Positions 30,482 through 39,090 of a stretch of DNA of 64,000 nt are shown here, in pieces. Made by a program: the position numbers and the translations under genes. The notes below the pieces were generated by a model, which was not told the DNA's origin, made no database searches, and was given only the letters and a program-made list of their open reading frames with translations. Where the stretch lies: NCBI RefSeq assembly GCF_001634285.1, contig NZ_CP015438.1, positions 601,001-665,000 of the forward strand, given 5' to 3'. Numbering within the stretch: the first letter of the stretch is position 1; every line of letters starts with the position of its first letter. Origin of the DNA: Anoxybacillus amylolyticus (GTDB lineage: Bacteria > Bacillota > Bacilli > Bacillales > Anoxybacillaceae).

Positions 30482-30544
30482 CGTGCTTCCCCCGCATATG
30501 TAAGAATAAAGACCTATTACAAACCGATTATACATGGAATAAAA

Positions 30545-30578
30545 CAAAAAAAGAAGATGCCGATATGACATCTTCTTT
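30545..30578 (-). terminator. Orphan minus-strand terminator upstream of the DUF2225 gene
   Basis: AAAGAAGATG pairs with CATCTTCTTT; on the minus strand a T-run follows. No minus-strand gene lies upstream, since dapF is on the plus strand. Confidence 0.6.
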
Positions 30579-30611
30579 CAGGTGTATATGAAAAAACGGG
30601 GGATATTTTCA

Positions 30612-30640
30612 TTGTTTCCAACGCCTATCTTCTTTATACT
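30612..30640 (+). promoter_or_regulatory. Sigma-A promoter of dapF
   Basis: TTGTTT (30612-30617) and TATACT (30635-30640), 17-bp spacer, 31 bp before the dapF ATG. Confidence 0.6.
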
Positions 30641-30671
30641 TATAGGTAAAAATTTTTTTAGGAGGTGCTTT

Positions 30672-31526
30672 ATGAACACGTTTTCGTTTACGAAAATGCA
30701 CGGATTAGGAAATAGCTATATATATGTCAACATGTTTGAAGAAACAATTCCAGAGGCACTATTTTCGGAGTTGGCGATGAAAGTATCTAATGTAAACACA
30801 GGCATTGGGGCGGACGGGATGATACTGATTTGCCCATCAGACGTGGCGCCAGTAAAAATGCGTATTTTCAATAACGACGGATCGGAAGGAAAAAATTGCG
30901 GAAATGGTCTTCGCTGCGTAGCGAAATATGTGTATGAACACGGATTAGTGACGGAGCGCTCGTTTTTGATTGAAACATTGTCAGGGCTTGTACAAGCGGA
31001 AGTGTTTGTTGAAAACGGCATCGTGACGAGCGTGACGGTAGATATGGGAATCCCGCGCTTGAAAAGAAGCGAAGTGCCGATGATGGGGGAGGAAGCGGAA
31101 CAAGTGGTAGCGGAAGAGGTGGAGTTTGCTGGGGAAACGTATGAAATTACGGCTGTTTCGATGGGAAATCCACACATCATTTTTTATGTTGATGACATTA
31201 CATATGCACCCGTGACGTCGCTCGGACCGATCGTAGAAAAAGATGCTCGTTTTCCAGAAGGAGTAAACGTGGAATTTGTCGAAGTGATAAATGATCAAGA
31301 ACTACATTTTCGTGTCTGGGAACGCGGTTCGGGAGTAACACAAGCATGTGGCACCGGGGCGTGTGCTGCGGTAGTGGCGTCTGTCTTAAATGGTAAAACA
31401 GCCCGCAATAAAGAAACGATTGTCCACCTTGCTGGCGGCGATTTAGTTATTATATGGACCGATGAAGGGAATGTGTTAATGACTGGCCCAGCAGAAACGA
31501 TTTGCACAGGAGTTTATTATTATTGA
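30672..31526 (+). CDS. dapF: Diaminopimelate epimerase
   Basis: A 284-residue cofactor-free epimerase that interconverts LL- and meso-diaminopimelate for lysine and peptidoglycan. Catalytic cysteines are Cys76 (NCGNGLRC) and Cys226 (ACGTGAC). The ATG at 30672 follows AGGAGGTG; the longer frame from 30582 runs through the promoter. Position matches yutL of B. subtilis. Confidence 0.96.
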   Translation: MNTFSFTKMHGLGNSYIYVNMFEETIPEALFSELAMKVSNVNTGIGADGMILICPSDVAPVKMRIFNNDGSEGKNCGNGLRCVAKYVYEHGLVTERSFLIETLSGLVQAEVFVENGIVTSVTVDMGIPRLKRSEVPMMGEEAEQVVAEEVEFAGETYEITAVSMGNPHIIFYVDDITYAPVTSLGPIVEKDARFPEGVNVEFVEVINDQELHFRVWERGSGVTQACGTGACAAVVASVLNGKTARNKETIVHLAGGDLVIIWTDEGNVLMTGPAETICTGVYYY

Positions 31527-31603
31527 ACGAAGTAGAGAAAAATCGATATACTGGTAAAAAACAGAAACTTGCTAGTTGTTGAAAACTAAGAGGAGGGAAA
31601 TCG

Positions 31604-31966
31604 ATGAACGAAGTCGTTACGTTAACGGAAGCAGCGGCGCTACAAATTAAGGATATGATGAAAGAGCACGGGGAAGAAGGGGCATACCTTCGCATTGGCA
31701 TCAAAGGCGGTGGTTGCAGTGGATTGTCGTATGGAATGGGCTTTGAACAGGAAAAAACGGACGAGGACTATACGTTCGAACAACATGGAATTAAACTGTT
31801 AGTTGATAAAGAAAGCGCTCCGATTTTAAAAGGGACAGTCATTGACTATAAACAGTCGCTTATGGGTGGGGGGTTTACTATCCACAACCCGAACGCCATT
31901 GCGACATGTGGTTGCGGCTCGTCATTCCGTACGGCAACGAATACTGGAACACCAGAAGAATGTTAA
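31604..31966 (+). CDS. yutM: A-type Fe-S carrier (ErpA/IscA-like) YutM
   Basis: A 120-residue HesB/IscA protein. The three cluster ligands are Cys38 (GGGCSG) and Cys102, Cys104 (TCGCG). It carries Fe-S clusters from the SUF scaffold to client proteins. GAGGAGGG precedes the ATG. Followed by a terminator and repeat copy B. Confidence 0.93.
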   Translation: MNEVVTLTEAAALQIKDMMKEHGEEGAYLRIGIKGGGCSGLSYGMGFEQEKTDEDYTFEQHGIKLLVDKESAPILKGTVIDYKQSLMGGGFTIHNPNAIATCGCGSSFRTATNTGTPEEC

Positions 31967-31967
31967 T

Positions 31968-31993
31968 AAAGAGGAGCACAATGCTCCTCTTTT
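31968..31993 (+). terminator. Terminator of yutM
   Basis: AGAGGAGCA and TGCTCCTCT with a CAA loop, followed by T. Confidence 0.87.
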
Positions 31994-32000
31994 GTTATAA

Positions 32001-32191
32001 GGTAAGAAAGTATAAAATTTTGCGATTGGGTAGGCTGTCTAGCTCCAAACGCCATCGGTGTGATGCGCTCCGCCCCTTCTTTGGGGGCGATACATGAAGA
32101 AATTTCAGTGATTTTGCCCACGCAGAACTAAGCCATGCTCGGTTCGGGCTCTCTTCGACGATAGGCGGGCGTTTTGCGCTTTTCTTATTAT
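32001..32191 (+). repeat. Intergenic repeat, copy B
   Basis: It shares the first ~30 nt with copy A (TAAGAAAGTATAAAATTTTG, CGATTGGGT) and the 3' part GATAGGCGGGCGTTTTGCGC then TTTTCTTATTA. The centre differs. It begins 8 nt after the yutM terminator, and its 3' end overlaps the stop codon of the minus-strand CAP gene. Confidence 0.75.
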
Positions 32192-32916
32192 TTTCCGATA
32201 AACATTTGTGTCCAGTGGTTTCCTCCGCTTTCAAATCCGACCCCGATGTGGGTAAACTGACGGTTTAAAATATTGGCACGATGCCCTGGACTGTTCATCC
32301 AAGCGGTTACGACTTCTTGCGGGGTACGTTGCCCTTGGGCAATGTTTTCACCGGCGGTTCGATACGTAATCCCGAAGTCGCGCATCATATCAAACGGTGA
32401 CCCGTACGTTGGGCTAGTGTGTGAAAAATAATGCTTTTGTTGCATATCTTCCGACTTTTTCTGAGCAACAGCGCTCAGTTGCCCATCCGCTTTTAGCGCA
32501 GGAAGCCCAGCGCGCGCCCGCTCTTTATTTGTCAAATCAATAACTTGTTGTGCAAATTGGCTAACTCCAGTTGCCGTTCGCGTCTGTTGTGGCTGAGTCG
32601 GAGTAGCTAGTTTCGGCGCTTGCTGTGCCTGTCTTGGCATAGAATAATATGGAAACGTTGGTTGCTCCCATTGCGGCTGAAGCTGTGCCTGCCATTGCCC
32701 CGCTTGTTGAGGGCTGATCGGGATAAAGTCGTATTTTGCGTCTTGGATTAATATTGCCCTCGTATGTGGATATTGGCTGCTTGGGATAGAGGTGCGCAAC
32801 GCAGAAATATTTTGTTTTTGCCCATTATCGTTACGCTCCATTCCCATTTTGTTGCAGGCAACTAGCCCAGTTGCTAGCGCGGAAGCAAGCAAAACCGTCG
32901 TTGCTTTTTTAAACAA
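32188..32916 (-). CDS. CAP-domain (YkwD-like) lipoprotein
   Basis: A 242-residue lipoprotein with lipobox LVAC, a Gln/Pro-rich linker (about residues 75-118) and a C-terminal CAP/SCP domain. The domain has LTNKERARAGLPAL, HYFSHTSP and GENIAQG motifs. Bacillus homologs such as YkwD are spore- or envelope-associated, with no enzyme activity known. Start is TTG after GGGGGG. Its 3' end is formed by repeat copy B. Confidence 0.85.
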   Translation of the reverse strand: MFKKATTVLLASALATGLVACNKMGMERNDNGQKQNISALRTSIPSSQYPHTRAILIQDAKYDFIPISPQQAGQWQAQLQPQWEQPTFPYYSMPRQAQQAPKLATPTQPQQTRTATGVSQFAQQVIDLTNKERARAGLPALKADGQLSAVAQKKSEDMQQKHYFSHTSPTYGSPFDMMRDFGITYRTAGENIAQGQRTPQEVVTAWMNSPGHRANILNRQFTHIGVGFESGGNHWTQMFIGK

Positions 32917-33027
32917 TTGTAATCCCCCCTAGTACTGTAAAATGGGCTTACGGGAGTAGTATTTGCTTCGATGAAGAAAGTAACGGTGGGAATCGCTGTG
33001 GCGACTGGAAAGAAAAGTAGAATATAG

Positions 33028-33056
33028 TTGAGTTGCGATAAATAACGAGGTACACT
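33028..33056 (+). promoter_or_regulatory. Promoter of the LapA-domain gene
   Basis: TTGAGT (33028-33033) and TACACT (33051-33056), 17-bp spacer. Confidence 0.55.
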
Positions 33057-33076
33057 GTATTTAACAAGGAGGAATT

Positions 33077-33382
33077 ATGATGAAAATGCAATGGAACTTA
33101 TTATTTGCGATGTTATTTGCACTCGTTGTCGCTATTTTTGCCGTAGCTAATGTGAATGCGGTTTCTGTTAATTATTTGTTTGGAAAAACAGAATGGCCAT
33201 TGATTCTAATCATTCTAGGCTCGACAGCAATGGGAGGACTTATTGTGGCTTCGTTCGGCTTTTTTCGGATATTTCAATTGCAACGGCAAATAAAAGTACT
33301 GGCAAAAGAAAAGAAAGAGCTGCAGGAAAAAATGGATACAATGGAGAAAAGGGATAGTGTGGATGTGGAAAATGAAAAATGA
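33077..33382 (+). CDS. LapA / DUF1049 membrane protein
   Basis: A 101-residue protein with two membrane segments (about residues 7-28 and 41-63) and a cytoplasmic coiled-coil tail. The LapA domain is named for an LPS-assembly protein in Proteobacteria; Bacillus has no LPS, so function here is unknown. AAGGAGG favours the second ATG (33080) slightly over 33077. Confidence 0.8.
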   Translation: MMKMQWNLLFAMLFALVVAIFAVANVNAVSVNYLFGKTEWPLILIILGSTAMGGLIVASFGFFRIFQLQRQIKVLAKEKKELQEKMDTMEKRDSVDVENEK

Positions 33383-33384
33383 AG

Positions 33385-33415
33385 AAGGGATAGCTTGTTG
33401 AGCCATCCCTTTTTA
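33385..33415. terminator. Convergent terminator before yumC
   Basis: AAGGGATAGC pairs with GCCATCCCTT (one mismatch), followed by T. It ends one base before the yumC stop codon. Confidence 0.75.
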
Positions 33416-34408
33416 TTAAAACATCGACGAAGAATGAAGCGGTTGCACTTTTGCGCTAGGGTCAATATATGCTTTCGCGTTATTGACGGCGGTTGGCGCT
33501 TCTCCAAAACCGCACGCAATTAATTTTACTTTTCCTTCATACGTGCAAATATCCCCGGCCGCATATACCCCAGGAATGTTTGTTTCCATTTTTGAGTTCA
33601 CTTTAATCGAGTTTTTCTCAATGTCAAGTCCCCATTCTTTAATCGGACCAAGCGAAGAAACAAAGCCATAGTTGACAACGACTGCATCAACCTCAATCGT
33701 TTCACGCGCTCCATCTTTCGCGCTTTCAAGCACGACTTTTTGAATGCCGTTTTCGTCGCCGATTAATTCAACAGGGACAAATGGCGTTTTTACGTCGACT
33801 TTCGATTTCATTAGATTTTCCACGCTATGTTCATGGGCGCGGAATTTGTCGCGACGATGTACGATTGTTACTTTTTTTGCAATTGGTTCTAACATTAATG
33901 CCCAGTCAACCGCGGAGTCGCCGCCGCCGCAAACAAGTACCTTTTGCCCAGCAAATTTGTTTAAATCGTCTACAAAGTAATGGAGGTTTTTCCCTTCGTA
34001 TTGTGCAGCGCTGTCTAACTCTAGGCGACGAGGTTGGAACGCCCCGTTTCCAGCAGTAATGATGACTGTCTTCGAATAGTGTACCTCTTTATTAGTCGTG
34101 AGCTTGAAAATACCGTTATCCTGTTTTTCTAGCTTTTCAACCGACTGTTCAAGACAAACGGTCGGGTTAAATTTTGCCATTTGTTCCTTTAAATTATTAA
34201 TTAGTTCTTGTGCCCGAATTTTCGGAAATCCTGCGACATCATATATGTATTTTTCTGGATAAAGCGCCGACAGCTGACCGCCGAGCTGTGGAAGGCTTTC
34301 AATAATTTTTACGCTTGCTTGGCGCATCCCCCCGTAAAATGCGGTAAACAACCCAACTGGGCCGCCACCAATAATCGTAATGTCATACACTTTTTGGTCT
34401 TCTTTCAT
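33416..34408 (-). CDS. yumC: Ferredoxin/flavodoxin-NADP+ reductase YumC
   Basis: A 330-residue thioredoxin-reductase-like FNR. FAD loop [10 protein letters not shown] near residues 12-21 and NADPH loop [11 protein letters not shown] near 157-167; no CxxC redox pair, which separates it from TrxB. It passes electrons between NADPH and ferredoxin or flavodoxin. The ATG at 34408 follows GGGGAAGGGATC. In B. subtilis the ortholog is essential. Confidence 0.93.
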   Translation of the reverse strand: MKEDQKVYDITIIGGGPVGLFTAFYGGMRQASVKIIESLPQLGGQLSALYPEKYIYDVAGFPKIRAQELINNLKEQMAKFNPTVCLEQSVEKLEKQDNGIFKLTTNKEVHYSKTVIITAGNGAFQPRRLELDSAAQYEGKNLHYFVDDLNKFAGQKVLVCGGGDSAVDWALMLEPIAKKVTIVHRRDKFRAHEHSVENLMKSKVDVKTPFVPVELIGDENGIQKVVLESAKDGARETIEVDAVVVNYGFVSSLGPIKEWGLDIEKNSIKVNSKMETNIPGVYAAGDICTYEGKVKLIACGFGEAPTAVNNAKAYIDPSAKVQPLHSSSMF

Positions 34409-34545
34409 GATCCCTTCCCCCTCGATTATGAAAAATACAGACACCTACATCATACCATATATAATTCCTTTAGAAAAAAGAAAAAAATCACTTGAAAACA
34501 ATAAAAAAAAAGCATAATATGTTTTTGAAGAGATTGTTAAGATTT

Positions 34546-34563
34546 TTCGACAATTGTTCGACA
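34546..34563 (-). promoter_or_regulatory. Two tandem Spo0A boxes upstream of yumB
   Basis: TTCGACA at 34546-34552 and again at 34557-34563 (reverse complement TGTCGAA, the 0A-box core) are 11 bp apart, on the same helix face. They sit 15 bp upstream of the Rex site. Confidence 0.45.
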
Positions 34564-34578
34564 TTTTTTTGTCCATCA

Positions 34579-34596
34579 TCGTGAATTTTTTCACAA
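34579..34596 (+). promoter_or_regulatory. Rex operator upstream of yumB
   Basis: TCGTGAATTTTTTCACAA matches TTGTGAA-N4-TTCACAA at all but one defined base. Rex is the NADH-responsive repressor of ndh in B. subtilis. The site overlaps the likely -35 of the yumB promoter (TAAAAT-like -10 at ~34608). Confidence 0.72.
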
Positions 34597-34675
34597 ACTT
34601 TTTTCGATAAAATGCAACGAAGCGACACACGCTAGTTGTACACACAAAAAAATTAAAAGGGTGGAAGTGATTCAT

Positions 34676-35890
34676 TTGAAAAAGCCAAATGTCGTTATTT
34701 TAGGTGCAGGTTATGGAGGTTTAATGACAACGGTTCGCTTGCAAAAATTGGTTGGGGTAAATGAAGCGGACATTACGCTGGTGAACAAATACGATTATCA
34801 TTATGAAACAACATGGCTTCATGAAGCATCGGCAGGAACGCTTCATCATGACCGTGTGCGTTATCCAATTACCGATGTAATTGACCGTAACAAAGTACAG
34901 TTTGTGCAAGATACGGTAGTGAAAATCATCCCACAAGAACAACGCGTTCTTTTAGAAAAAGGTGAGCTTTCGTACGACTACCTAGTCGTTGCACTCGGAT
35001 TTGAATCCGAAACGTTCGGCATTAAAGGACTAAAAGAGTATGCATTTTCTATCGCGAATATTAATGCTGCCCGCCAAATTCGCGAACATATTGAATACCA
35101 ATTTGCAACGTACAATACAGAAATCGAAAAGCGGGAAGAGCGTTTGACAATTGTTGTTGGTGGTGCAGGGTTTACTGGTATTGAGTTTCTTGGTGAGTTA
35201 GTGAATCGTGTACCAGAACTTTGCCGCGAATACGATATCGACCCGAAAAAAGTGCGCATCATCTGTGTAGAAGCAGCACCGACTGCGCTTCCTGGCTTCG
35301 ACCCAGAGCTTGTCGAATACGCGGTTGGTGTGCTTGAGCGCAAAGGAGTCGAGTTCCGCATCGGAACAGCGATTAAAGAATGCACGCCGGAAGGCATTGT
35401 TGTTGCAAAAGGTGACGAAACAGAAGAAATTAAAGCAGGTACGGTGGTATGGGCAGCTGGTGTGCGCGGAAGCTATGTCATTGATGAATCTGGATTTGAA
35501 GCGATGCGCGGTCGCGTGAAAGTTGATCCGTTCTTACGTGCTCCTGGATATGACAACGTCTTTATTGTCGGGGACTGTTCGTTAATGATTAATGAAGAAA
35601 CAAACCGACCATATCCGCCGACGGCGCAAATTGCAATGCAACAAGGTGAATTGTGCGCGAAAAACCTTGCTGTTTTAATTCGCCAGCAAGGCGAATTGCA
35701 GCCATTTAAGCCAGACATTAAAGGAACGGTATGCTCACTTGGTCACGATGATGCAATCGGTGTTGTTTTTGGAAAGAAAATGTGGGGTTCGAAAGCAAGC
35801 TTCATGAAAAAAATGGTTGACAACCGCGCGCTTTTCTTGATTGGTGGACCGTCGCTTGTTGTGAAAAAAGGAAAATTCAATATTTTCTAA
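34676..35890 (+). CDS. yumB: Type II NADH:quinone dehydrogenase YumB
   Basis: A 404-residue membrane-associated flavoenzyme that oxidises NADH and reduces menaquinone without proton pumping. FAD loop [12 protein letters not shown] is at residues ~8-19, NADH loop [12 protein letters not shown] near 158-169, second FAD motif FIVGDC near 300. The C-terminal amphipathic helix is the usual membrane anchor. The TTG start at 34676 matches the B. subtilis N-terminus ([11 protein letters not shown]); a GTG five codons earlier has poorer SD placement. A Rex operator lies upstream. Confidence 0.92.
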   Translation: MKKPNVVILGAGYGGLMTTVRLQKLVGVNEADITLVNKYDYHYETTWLHEASAGTLHHDRVRYPITDVIDRNKVQFVQDTVVKIIPQEQRVLLEKGELSYDYLVVALGFESETFGIKGLKEYAFSIANINAARQIREHIEYQFATYNTEIEKREERLTIVVGGAGFTGIEFLGELVNRVPELCREYDIDPKKVRIICVEAAPTALPGFDPELVEYAVGVLERKGVEFRIGTAIKECTPEGIVVAKGDETEEIKAGTVVWAAGVRGSYVIDESGFEAMRGRVKVDPFLRAPGYDNVFIVGDCSLMINEETNRPYPPTAQIAMQQGELCAKNLAVLIRQQGELQPFKPDIKGTVCSLGHDDAIGVVFGKKMWGSKASFMKKMVDNRALFLIGGPSLVVKKGKFNIF

Positions 35891-35892
35891 CC

Positions 35893-35918
35893 AAAAGGGG
35901 CAATTGCCCCTTTTTTTT
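35893..35918 (+). terminator. Terminator of yumB
   Basis: AAAAGGGGC and GCCCCTTTT with an AATT loop and eight T in total. Confidence 0.9.
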
Positions 35919-35923
35919 GCTGA

Positions 35924-36068
35924 GTAAGAAAGCATATTCTGGTTTACCTATATACATGCAACTGGGGAGTTTAACTTATTTTTCCACTGTCGGAGGCAAG
36001 CCGTGCTTGGTTCGAGCTCTCCTCGGTGGGGCTTGTGCGCTCTTCGCCGAAGGCGGGCGCTTTTTTTC
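35924..36068 (+). repeat. Intergenic repeat, copy C
   Basis: It starts GTAAGAAAG and ends GGTGGGGCTTGTGCGCTCTT then CGCCGAAGGCGGGCGC, which is nearly identical to the 3' part of copy A; the 5' half has diverged. It begins 5 nt after the yumB terminator. Confidence 0.68.
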
Positions 36069-36230
36069 TGATTTATTAAAAAAATAAAAAGATGAGAAAA
36101 TAAAAGAAAATAAGAGCATTCATTAGATGTATTCGCTTACATGAGATAAAACCGCTAGAAATCCTTCTTTTCTTTTTCGATTGGAATTTGGTATATTATC
36201 AGAAAATTAAGAAAAAAGAGAGGGATCCTT
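36069..36230. other. AT-rich spacer before yuiA
   Basis: 162 bp with no gene; it holds runs of A and T and a possible TATATT -10 at about 36191 for yuiA-yuiB. I see no hairpin or recognisable operator. Confidence 0.4.
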
Positions 36231-36356
36231 ATGAAACGCAAAGAACAAACAGTATGCCCATATTGTGCAGGGAATGGTTATGTGCAACTTTTGTTAGGTG
36301 GTTCGGAAACATGTTATTGCTGTGCAGGGAAAGGAGAAACAAAAAACAACGAATGA
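36231..36356 (+). CDS. yuiA: Small zinc-ribbon-like protein YuiA
   Basis: A 41-residue protein too short for most ORF calls. It has CPYC (Cys9, Cys12) and CYCC (Cys28-Cys31), the layout of a DnaJ-type zinc knuckle with CxxCxGxG and CxxCxGxG repeats. GAGAGGGATCC precedes the ATG. The B. subtilis ortholog yuiA sits in the same place between yumB and yuiB. Function unknown. Confidence 0.8.
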   Translation: MKRKEQTVCPYCAGNGYVQLLLGGSETCYCCAGKGETKNNE

Positions 36357-36419
36357 CTTTCGTTGACTCCCCGTCTATCATTCAGTACACTTAAAAAGGA
36401 TGTACTGGAGGTGATGGGG

Positions 36420-36743
36420 ATGGAAATGAGTATACCTGTTTTACTCATTTCGATGTTGTTATTTTTTGTTTTGTTTTTTGGTATTGGCTTTCTACTAAAC
36501 ATGATTTTACGAATGTCGTGGTTGCCAGCCATTTTAAGTCCGGTTGTTTTTATTTTTATTATTGATGATGTTAAGTTATCGGCGTATTTTACCGCACCAA
36601 GCGCGTCGTTTGCAGCGTTAAAACATAAAATTTTGACATTAGCACCTGCAGATGTCATGATCCTCAGCAGCGGGCTAATTGGAGCAATTTTGTCCGGTGT
36701 TGCCATTCGAATATTGCGAGCGAAAGGATATCAAATGTTCTAA
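36420..36743 (+). CDS. yuiB: YuiB family membrane protein
   Basis: A 107-residue membrane protein with three predicted helices (about residues 4-25, 28-48 and 78-98). No catalytic motif; function unknown. GGAGGTG at 36407-36413 supports ATG 36420. It lies 63 bp after yuiA, probably one transcript. Confidence 0.8.
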   Translation: MEMSIPVLLISMLLFFVLFFGIGFLLNMILRMSWLPAILSPVVFIFIIDDVKLSAYFTAPSASFAALKHKILTLAPADVMILSSGLIGAILSGVAIRILRAKGYQMF

Positions 36744-36776
36744 GGCTTTCGTCCATTAGGCGAAGGCTTTTTTCTT
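36742..36776 (+). terminator. Terminator of yuiA-yuiB
   Basis: AAGGCTTTCG pairs with CGAAGGCTTT (two G-U pairs), followed by T. Confidence 0.75.
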
Positions 36777-36847
36777 TTCTCACGTCCTGTCGATGAATAT
36801 TTGTTTCTCTTTTTGGAAATAAATAGAGTCGTGGGAGGAGTGAGAAA

Positions 36848-37546
36848 ATGAGTTTTGTACGAAGGTTATGCATGACAATCTTATTTGTGTGCGCGCTCTT
36901 TACAACATTCCAATCCATTTCTGGGGTAGAGGCGCGTACCATCATTGATTGGATGGACGATTCACCGTTTTCTCTTTTTCAACGCAGCTATTATTTTGCT
37001 AATTATTTTAATATAGACTACACCGCAGCTGATGACCAATGGATTCAATACGAGGAACGGGAACAGCCGCAAATTTCATCAGAGGTAGCAAAAAATGATA
37101 CGGTACGTTTGGAGGAGGCGTTTGATTGGTCACAATATCCATCCACGACCGTTGTCGCTACTGGCTATACAGCTGGGGTAGAATCCACAGGAAAGTCGCC
37201 AAGCCATCCAGCATATGGAATTACGTACTCAGGAGTGCGCGTAAAGCGAGACTTATATTCAACGATCGCTGCCGATTTAAATGTGTTTCCAATCGGTACA
37301 ATTTTGTTTATTCCGGGCTATGGGTATGGGGTGGTGGCGGACAAAGGTGGCGCAATTAAAGGAAACCGCATCGATTTGTACTATGATACTGTAGACGATG
37401 TTTATAAGTATTGGGGCAAAAAAACGGTCGAAGTGTATGTCGTGAAAAAAGGTGACGGGAAACTGTCAGAAGATGAATTGAAAAAGTTGAACGAAGATGA
37501 AACGATGCAAGTATTTCGCCAACAATACGTACAATCGAAAAGCTAG
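36848..37546 (+). CDS. yuiC: 3D-domain protein YuiC
   Basis: A 232-residue exported protein: a signal peptide or anchor at residues 5-29, a spacer, then a 3D domain with [21 protein letters not shown] and the acidic [16 protein letters not shown] motif. The 3D fold matches lytic transglycosylases (MltA, Sps/YuiC group) that cut peptidoglycan glycan strands; YuiC is linked to spores. GGGAGGAGTGAG precedes the ATG. Confidence 0.87.
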   Translation: MSFVRRLCMTILFVCALFTTFQSISGVEARTIIDWMDDSPFSLFQRSYYFANYFNIDYTAADDQWIQYEEREQPQISSEVAKNDTVRLEEAFDWSQYPSTTVVATGYTAGVESTGKSPSHPAYGITYSGVRVKRDLYSTIAADLNVFPIGTILFIPGYGYGVVADKGGAIKGNRIDLYYDTVDDVYKYWGKKTVEVYVVKKGDGKLSEDELKKLNEDETMQVFRQQYVQSKS

Positions 37547-37552
37547 AAAACA

Positions 37553-37584
37553 GAAGGGGAGCGGTTGCTCCCTTCTTTATTTTT
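37553..37584. terminator. Convergent terminator after yuiC
   Basis: GAAGGGGAGC pairs with GCTCCCTTC (one bulge), followed by TTTATTTTT. Confidence 0.8.
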
Positions 37585-38389
37585 GCAAAACAGGGTCCAC
37601 TTCGTCGTAGGTTGGAAAAATGTCGGGATGCAACAATGACGCCAGTTTTTTTAAACCAAGTAATAACCGTGGTGACGGTCGGCAAAAAAGCCCTTCTTCG
37701 AGTACGTAAATGCAGTTAGATTGAACGGCTTCAAGTTTGTTCCATCCCGGTCGTTTTTTTACGAGAGATCGGTCGATTTTTTCGCTTTGCACGCCAACCC
37801 AAACAAGCGCGATATGCTCTGGCTTTCGCCTACTTACTTCTTCCCAGTCGGTTTGTACATTTGCTTGTTCGATATCCGCAAATAAATTGCGTCCGCCAGC
37901 TAATTCGCTTATTTCGCTGAGCCAATTTGTTTTTCCAGGCGTAAAGACCGGCTTTGGCCACCATTCCCAATAAATCGTTGGCGGTTGTTCTATTTTTTTG
38001 GCGAGTTGCGTATATTGAGCGATGACATCTTGATATCGCTTGACTACTGCTTTGGCGCACTCTTTTTGTCCGAGCACTTCTCCTAACCGAAGCAAGTCCG
38101 CTGCAATCTCTTTTAACGAATGTGGATGAAAAATAAGATGTGGAATGTTTCGTTTTTTCAATTCTTCGATGTTTCGTTCCATGCCAGGAACGCTTAATGA
38201 GGCGAGAACAAGATCGGGATTCAACGCCTCGACACGCTCCATGTCAATTTGCAAATCTGGTCCGACGCGTGGAAGGGAATGGACAGATGCTGGCCAATCA
38301 GAATAATTATCTACGGCAATTAACCAGTCCGTTTTTCCTAAATAAGCAATCAGTTCGGTATTGCTTGGACAAAGAGAAATAAGCTTCAA
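37577..38389 (-). CDS. BtuF-like cobalamin/siderophore-binding protein without signal peptide
   Basis: A 270-residue periplasmic-binding-protein fold of the BtuF/FecB group (SLCPSNTELIAYLG, RVGPDLQIDMERVEALNPDLVL, ELAGGRNLF). Members normally have an export signal or lipobox; here the fold starts at residue 2. No permease or ATPase lies nearby. It may be a cytoplasmic corrinoid-binding protein or have lost export. The TTG start at 38389 follows AGGTGA; an upstream GTG lies inside the SD. Confidence 0.75.
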   Translation of the reverse strand: MKLISLCPSNTELIAYLGKTDWLIAVDNYSDWPASVHSLPRVGPDLQIDMERVEALNPDLVLASLSVPGMERNIEELKKRNIPHLIFHPHSLKEIAADLLRLGEVLGQKECAKAVVKRYQDVIAQYTQLAKKIEQPPTIYWEWWPKPVFTPGKTNWLSEISELAGGRNLFADIEQANVQTDWEEVSRRKPEHIALVWVGVQSEKIDRSLVKKRPGWNKLEAVQSNCIYVLEEGLFCRPSPRLLLGLKKLASLLHPDIFPTYDEVDPVLQK

Positions 38390-38466
38390 CAAAATCACCT
38401 CTTTTTTCTCATTCGCTTTTTCGTTTTATTTTCCTTGTGGTATTGTGAAAAAAAGGGGGGATTGTT

Positions 38467-38838
38467 ATGTATCCGATGGAGTATTACGAGTTCTTTGTGA
38501 AGTTCAATGAAGGAGATTACTATACGTGTCATGATTTGTTAGAAGAAATTTGGATGACAGATAAAGCGAATTTTTTTATTAAAGGGTTGTTGCAAATGAC
38601 GGTCGCGCTCTATCATTATAGCTATGGAAATGTGAAAGGGGCGCGGTGGATGATGCAGGCGGCAGAGGAGTATTTACAACCATATCGTCCGTTTTACTGG
38701 GGTGTTCGTGTAGATGAGGTATGCGTATTTATTCAACGTTGTTTAGCAGCTATGCCGACCGATATCGACCGGGTCGATAGTAGCGCCTTGAACGAGCTGC
38801 CACCCCTTCCAACACTCGTCTTATTTTTGTACGACTAG
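38467..38838 (+). CDS. DUF309 family protein
   Basis: A 123-residue helical DUF309 protein with the signature CHDLLEEIW and GLLQMTVALYHYSYGN. Function unknown. AAGGGGGG precedes the ATG. Confidence 0.82.
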   Translation: MYPMEYYEFFVKFNEGDYYTCHDLLEEIWMTDKANFFIKGLLQMTVALYHYSYGNVKGARWMMQAAEEYLQPYRPFYWGVRVDEVCVFIQRCLAAMPTDIDRVDSSALNELPPLPTLVLFLYD

Positions 38839-38886
38839 TTGAGAAAAATTAGGTATAATAAAGAAGAATAGAAAGGAAGTGAGCAA

Positions 38887-38950
38887 ATGTTTACAGTAAT
38901 GCAAGAAATGCCGAGCAATGCAGGGCATGAAGCAATAATCGTTGGGGTGT
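38887..38950 (+). pseudogene. 5' remnant of leucyl aminopeptidase (pepA/yuiE)
   Basis: An ATG with GGAAGTGAG upstream opens a frame reading MFTVMQEMPSNAG then HEAIIVG, like the start of Bacillus PepA. After ~21 codons the frame runs into the end of a TnpB element. The missing ~300 residues are not elsewhere in the window; the C-terminal part resumes at ~40334. Confidence 0.7.
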
Positions 38951-39090
38951 GTCAACTACCCCCACTTAGCTAACGCTTGAAGTGGGGGCTTGCAACTCCC
39001 CAGAAGTGCAAGCGGACTTCGTCCTCCTTCCTTCGCGTGGGGTTGCATGAGGGTGGTTGACGGCACCCCGACCACACAAGTCATGCTTGG
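38951..39090 (-). ncRNA. Predicted omega-RNA (reRNA) of TnpB
   Basis: In this family the guide RNA spans the tnpB 3' end to the element's right end. Here that is ~140 nt with a GC-rich part and the CCCCCACTT hairpin, ending GGGGGTAGTTGAC. The guide would be the flanking ACACCCCAACGATTATTGCT, which lies in the pepA 5' remnant. Inferred by analogy. Confidence 0.5.

Noticed and set aside
34445..34660. PhoP array at yumB (TGTTAAGATTTTT is shared with the pit region)
   Set aside because: Only one hexamer fits; no 11-bp series continues.
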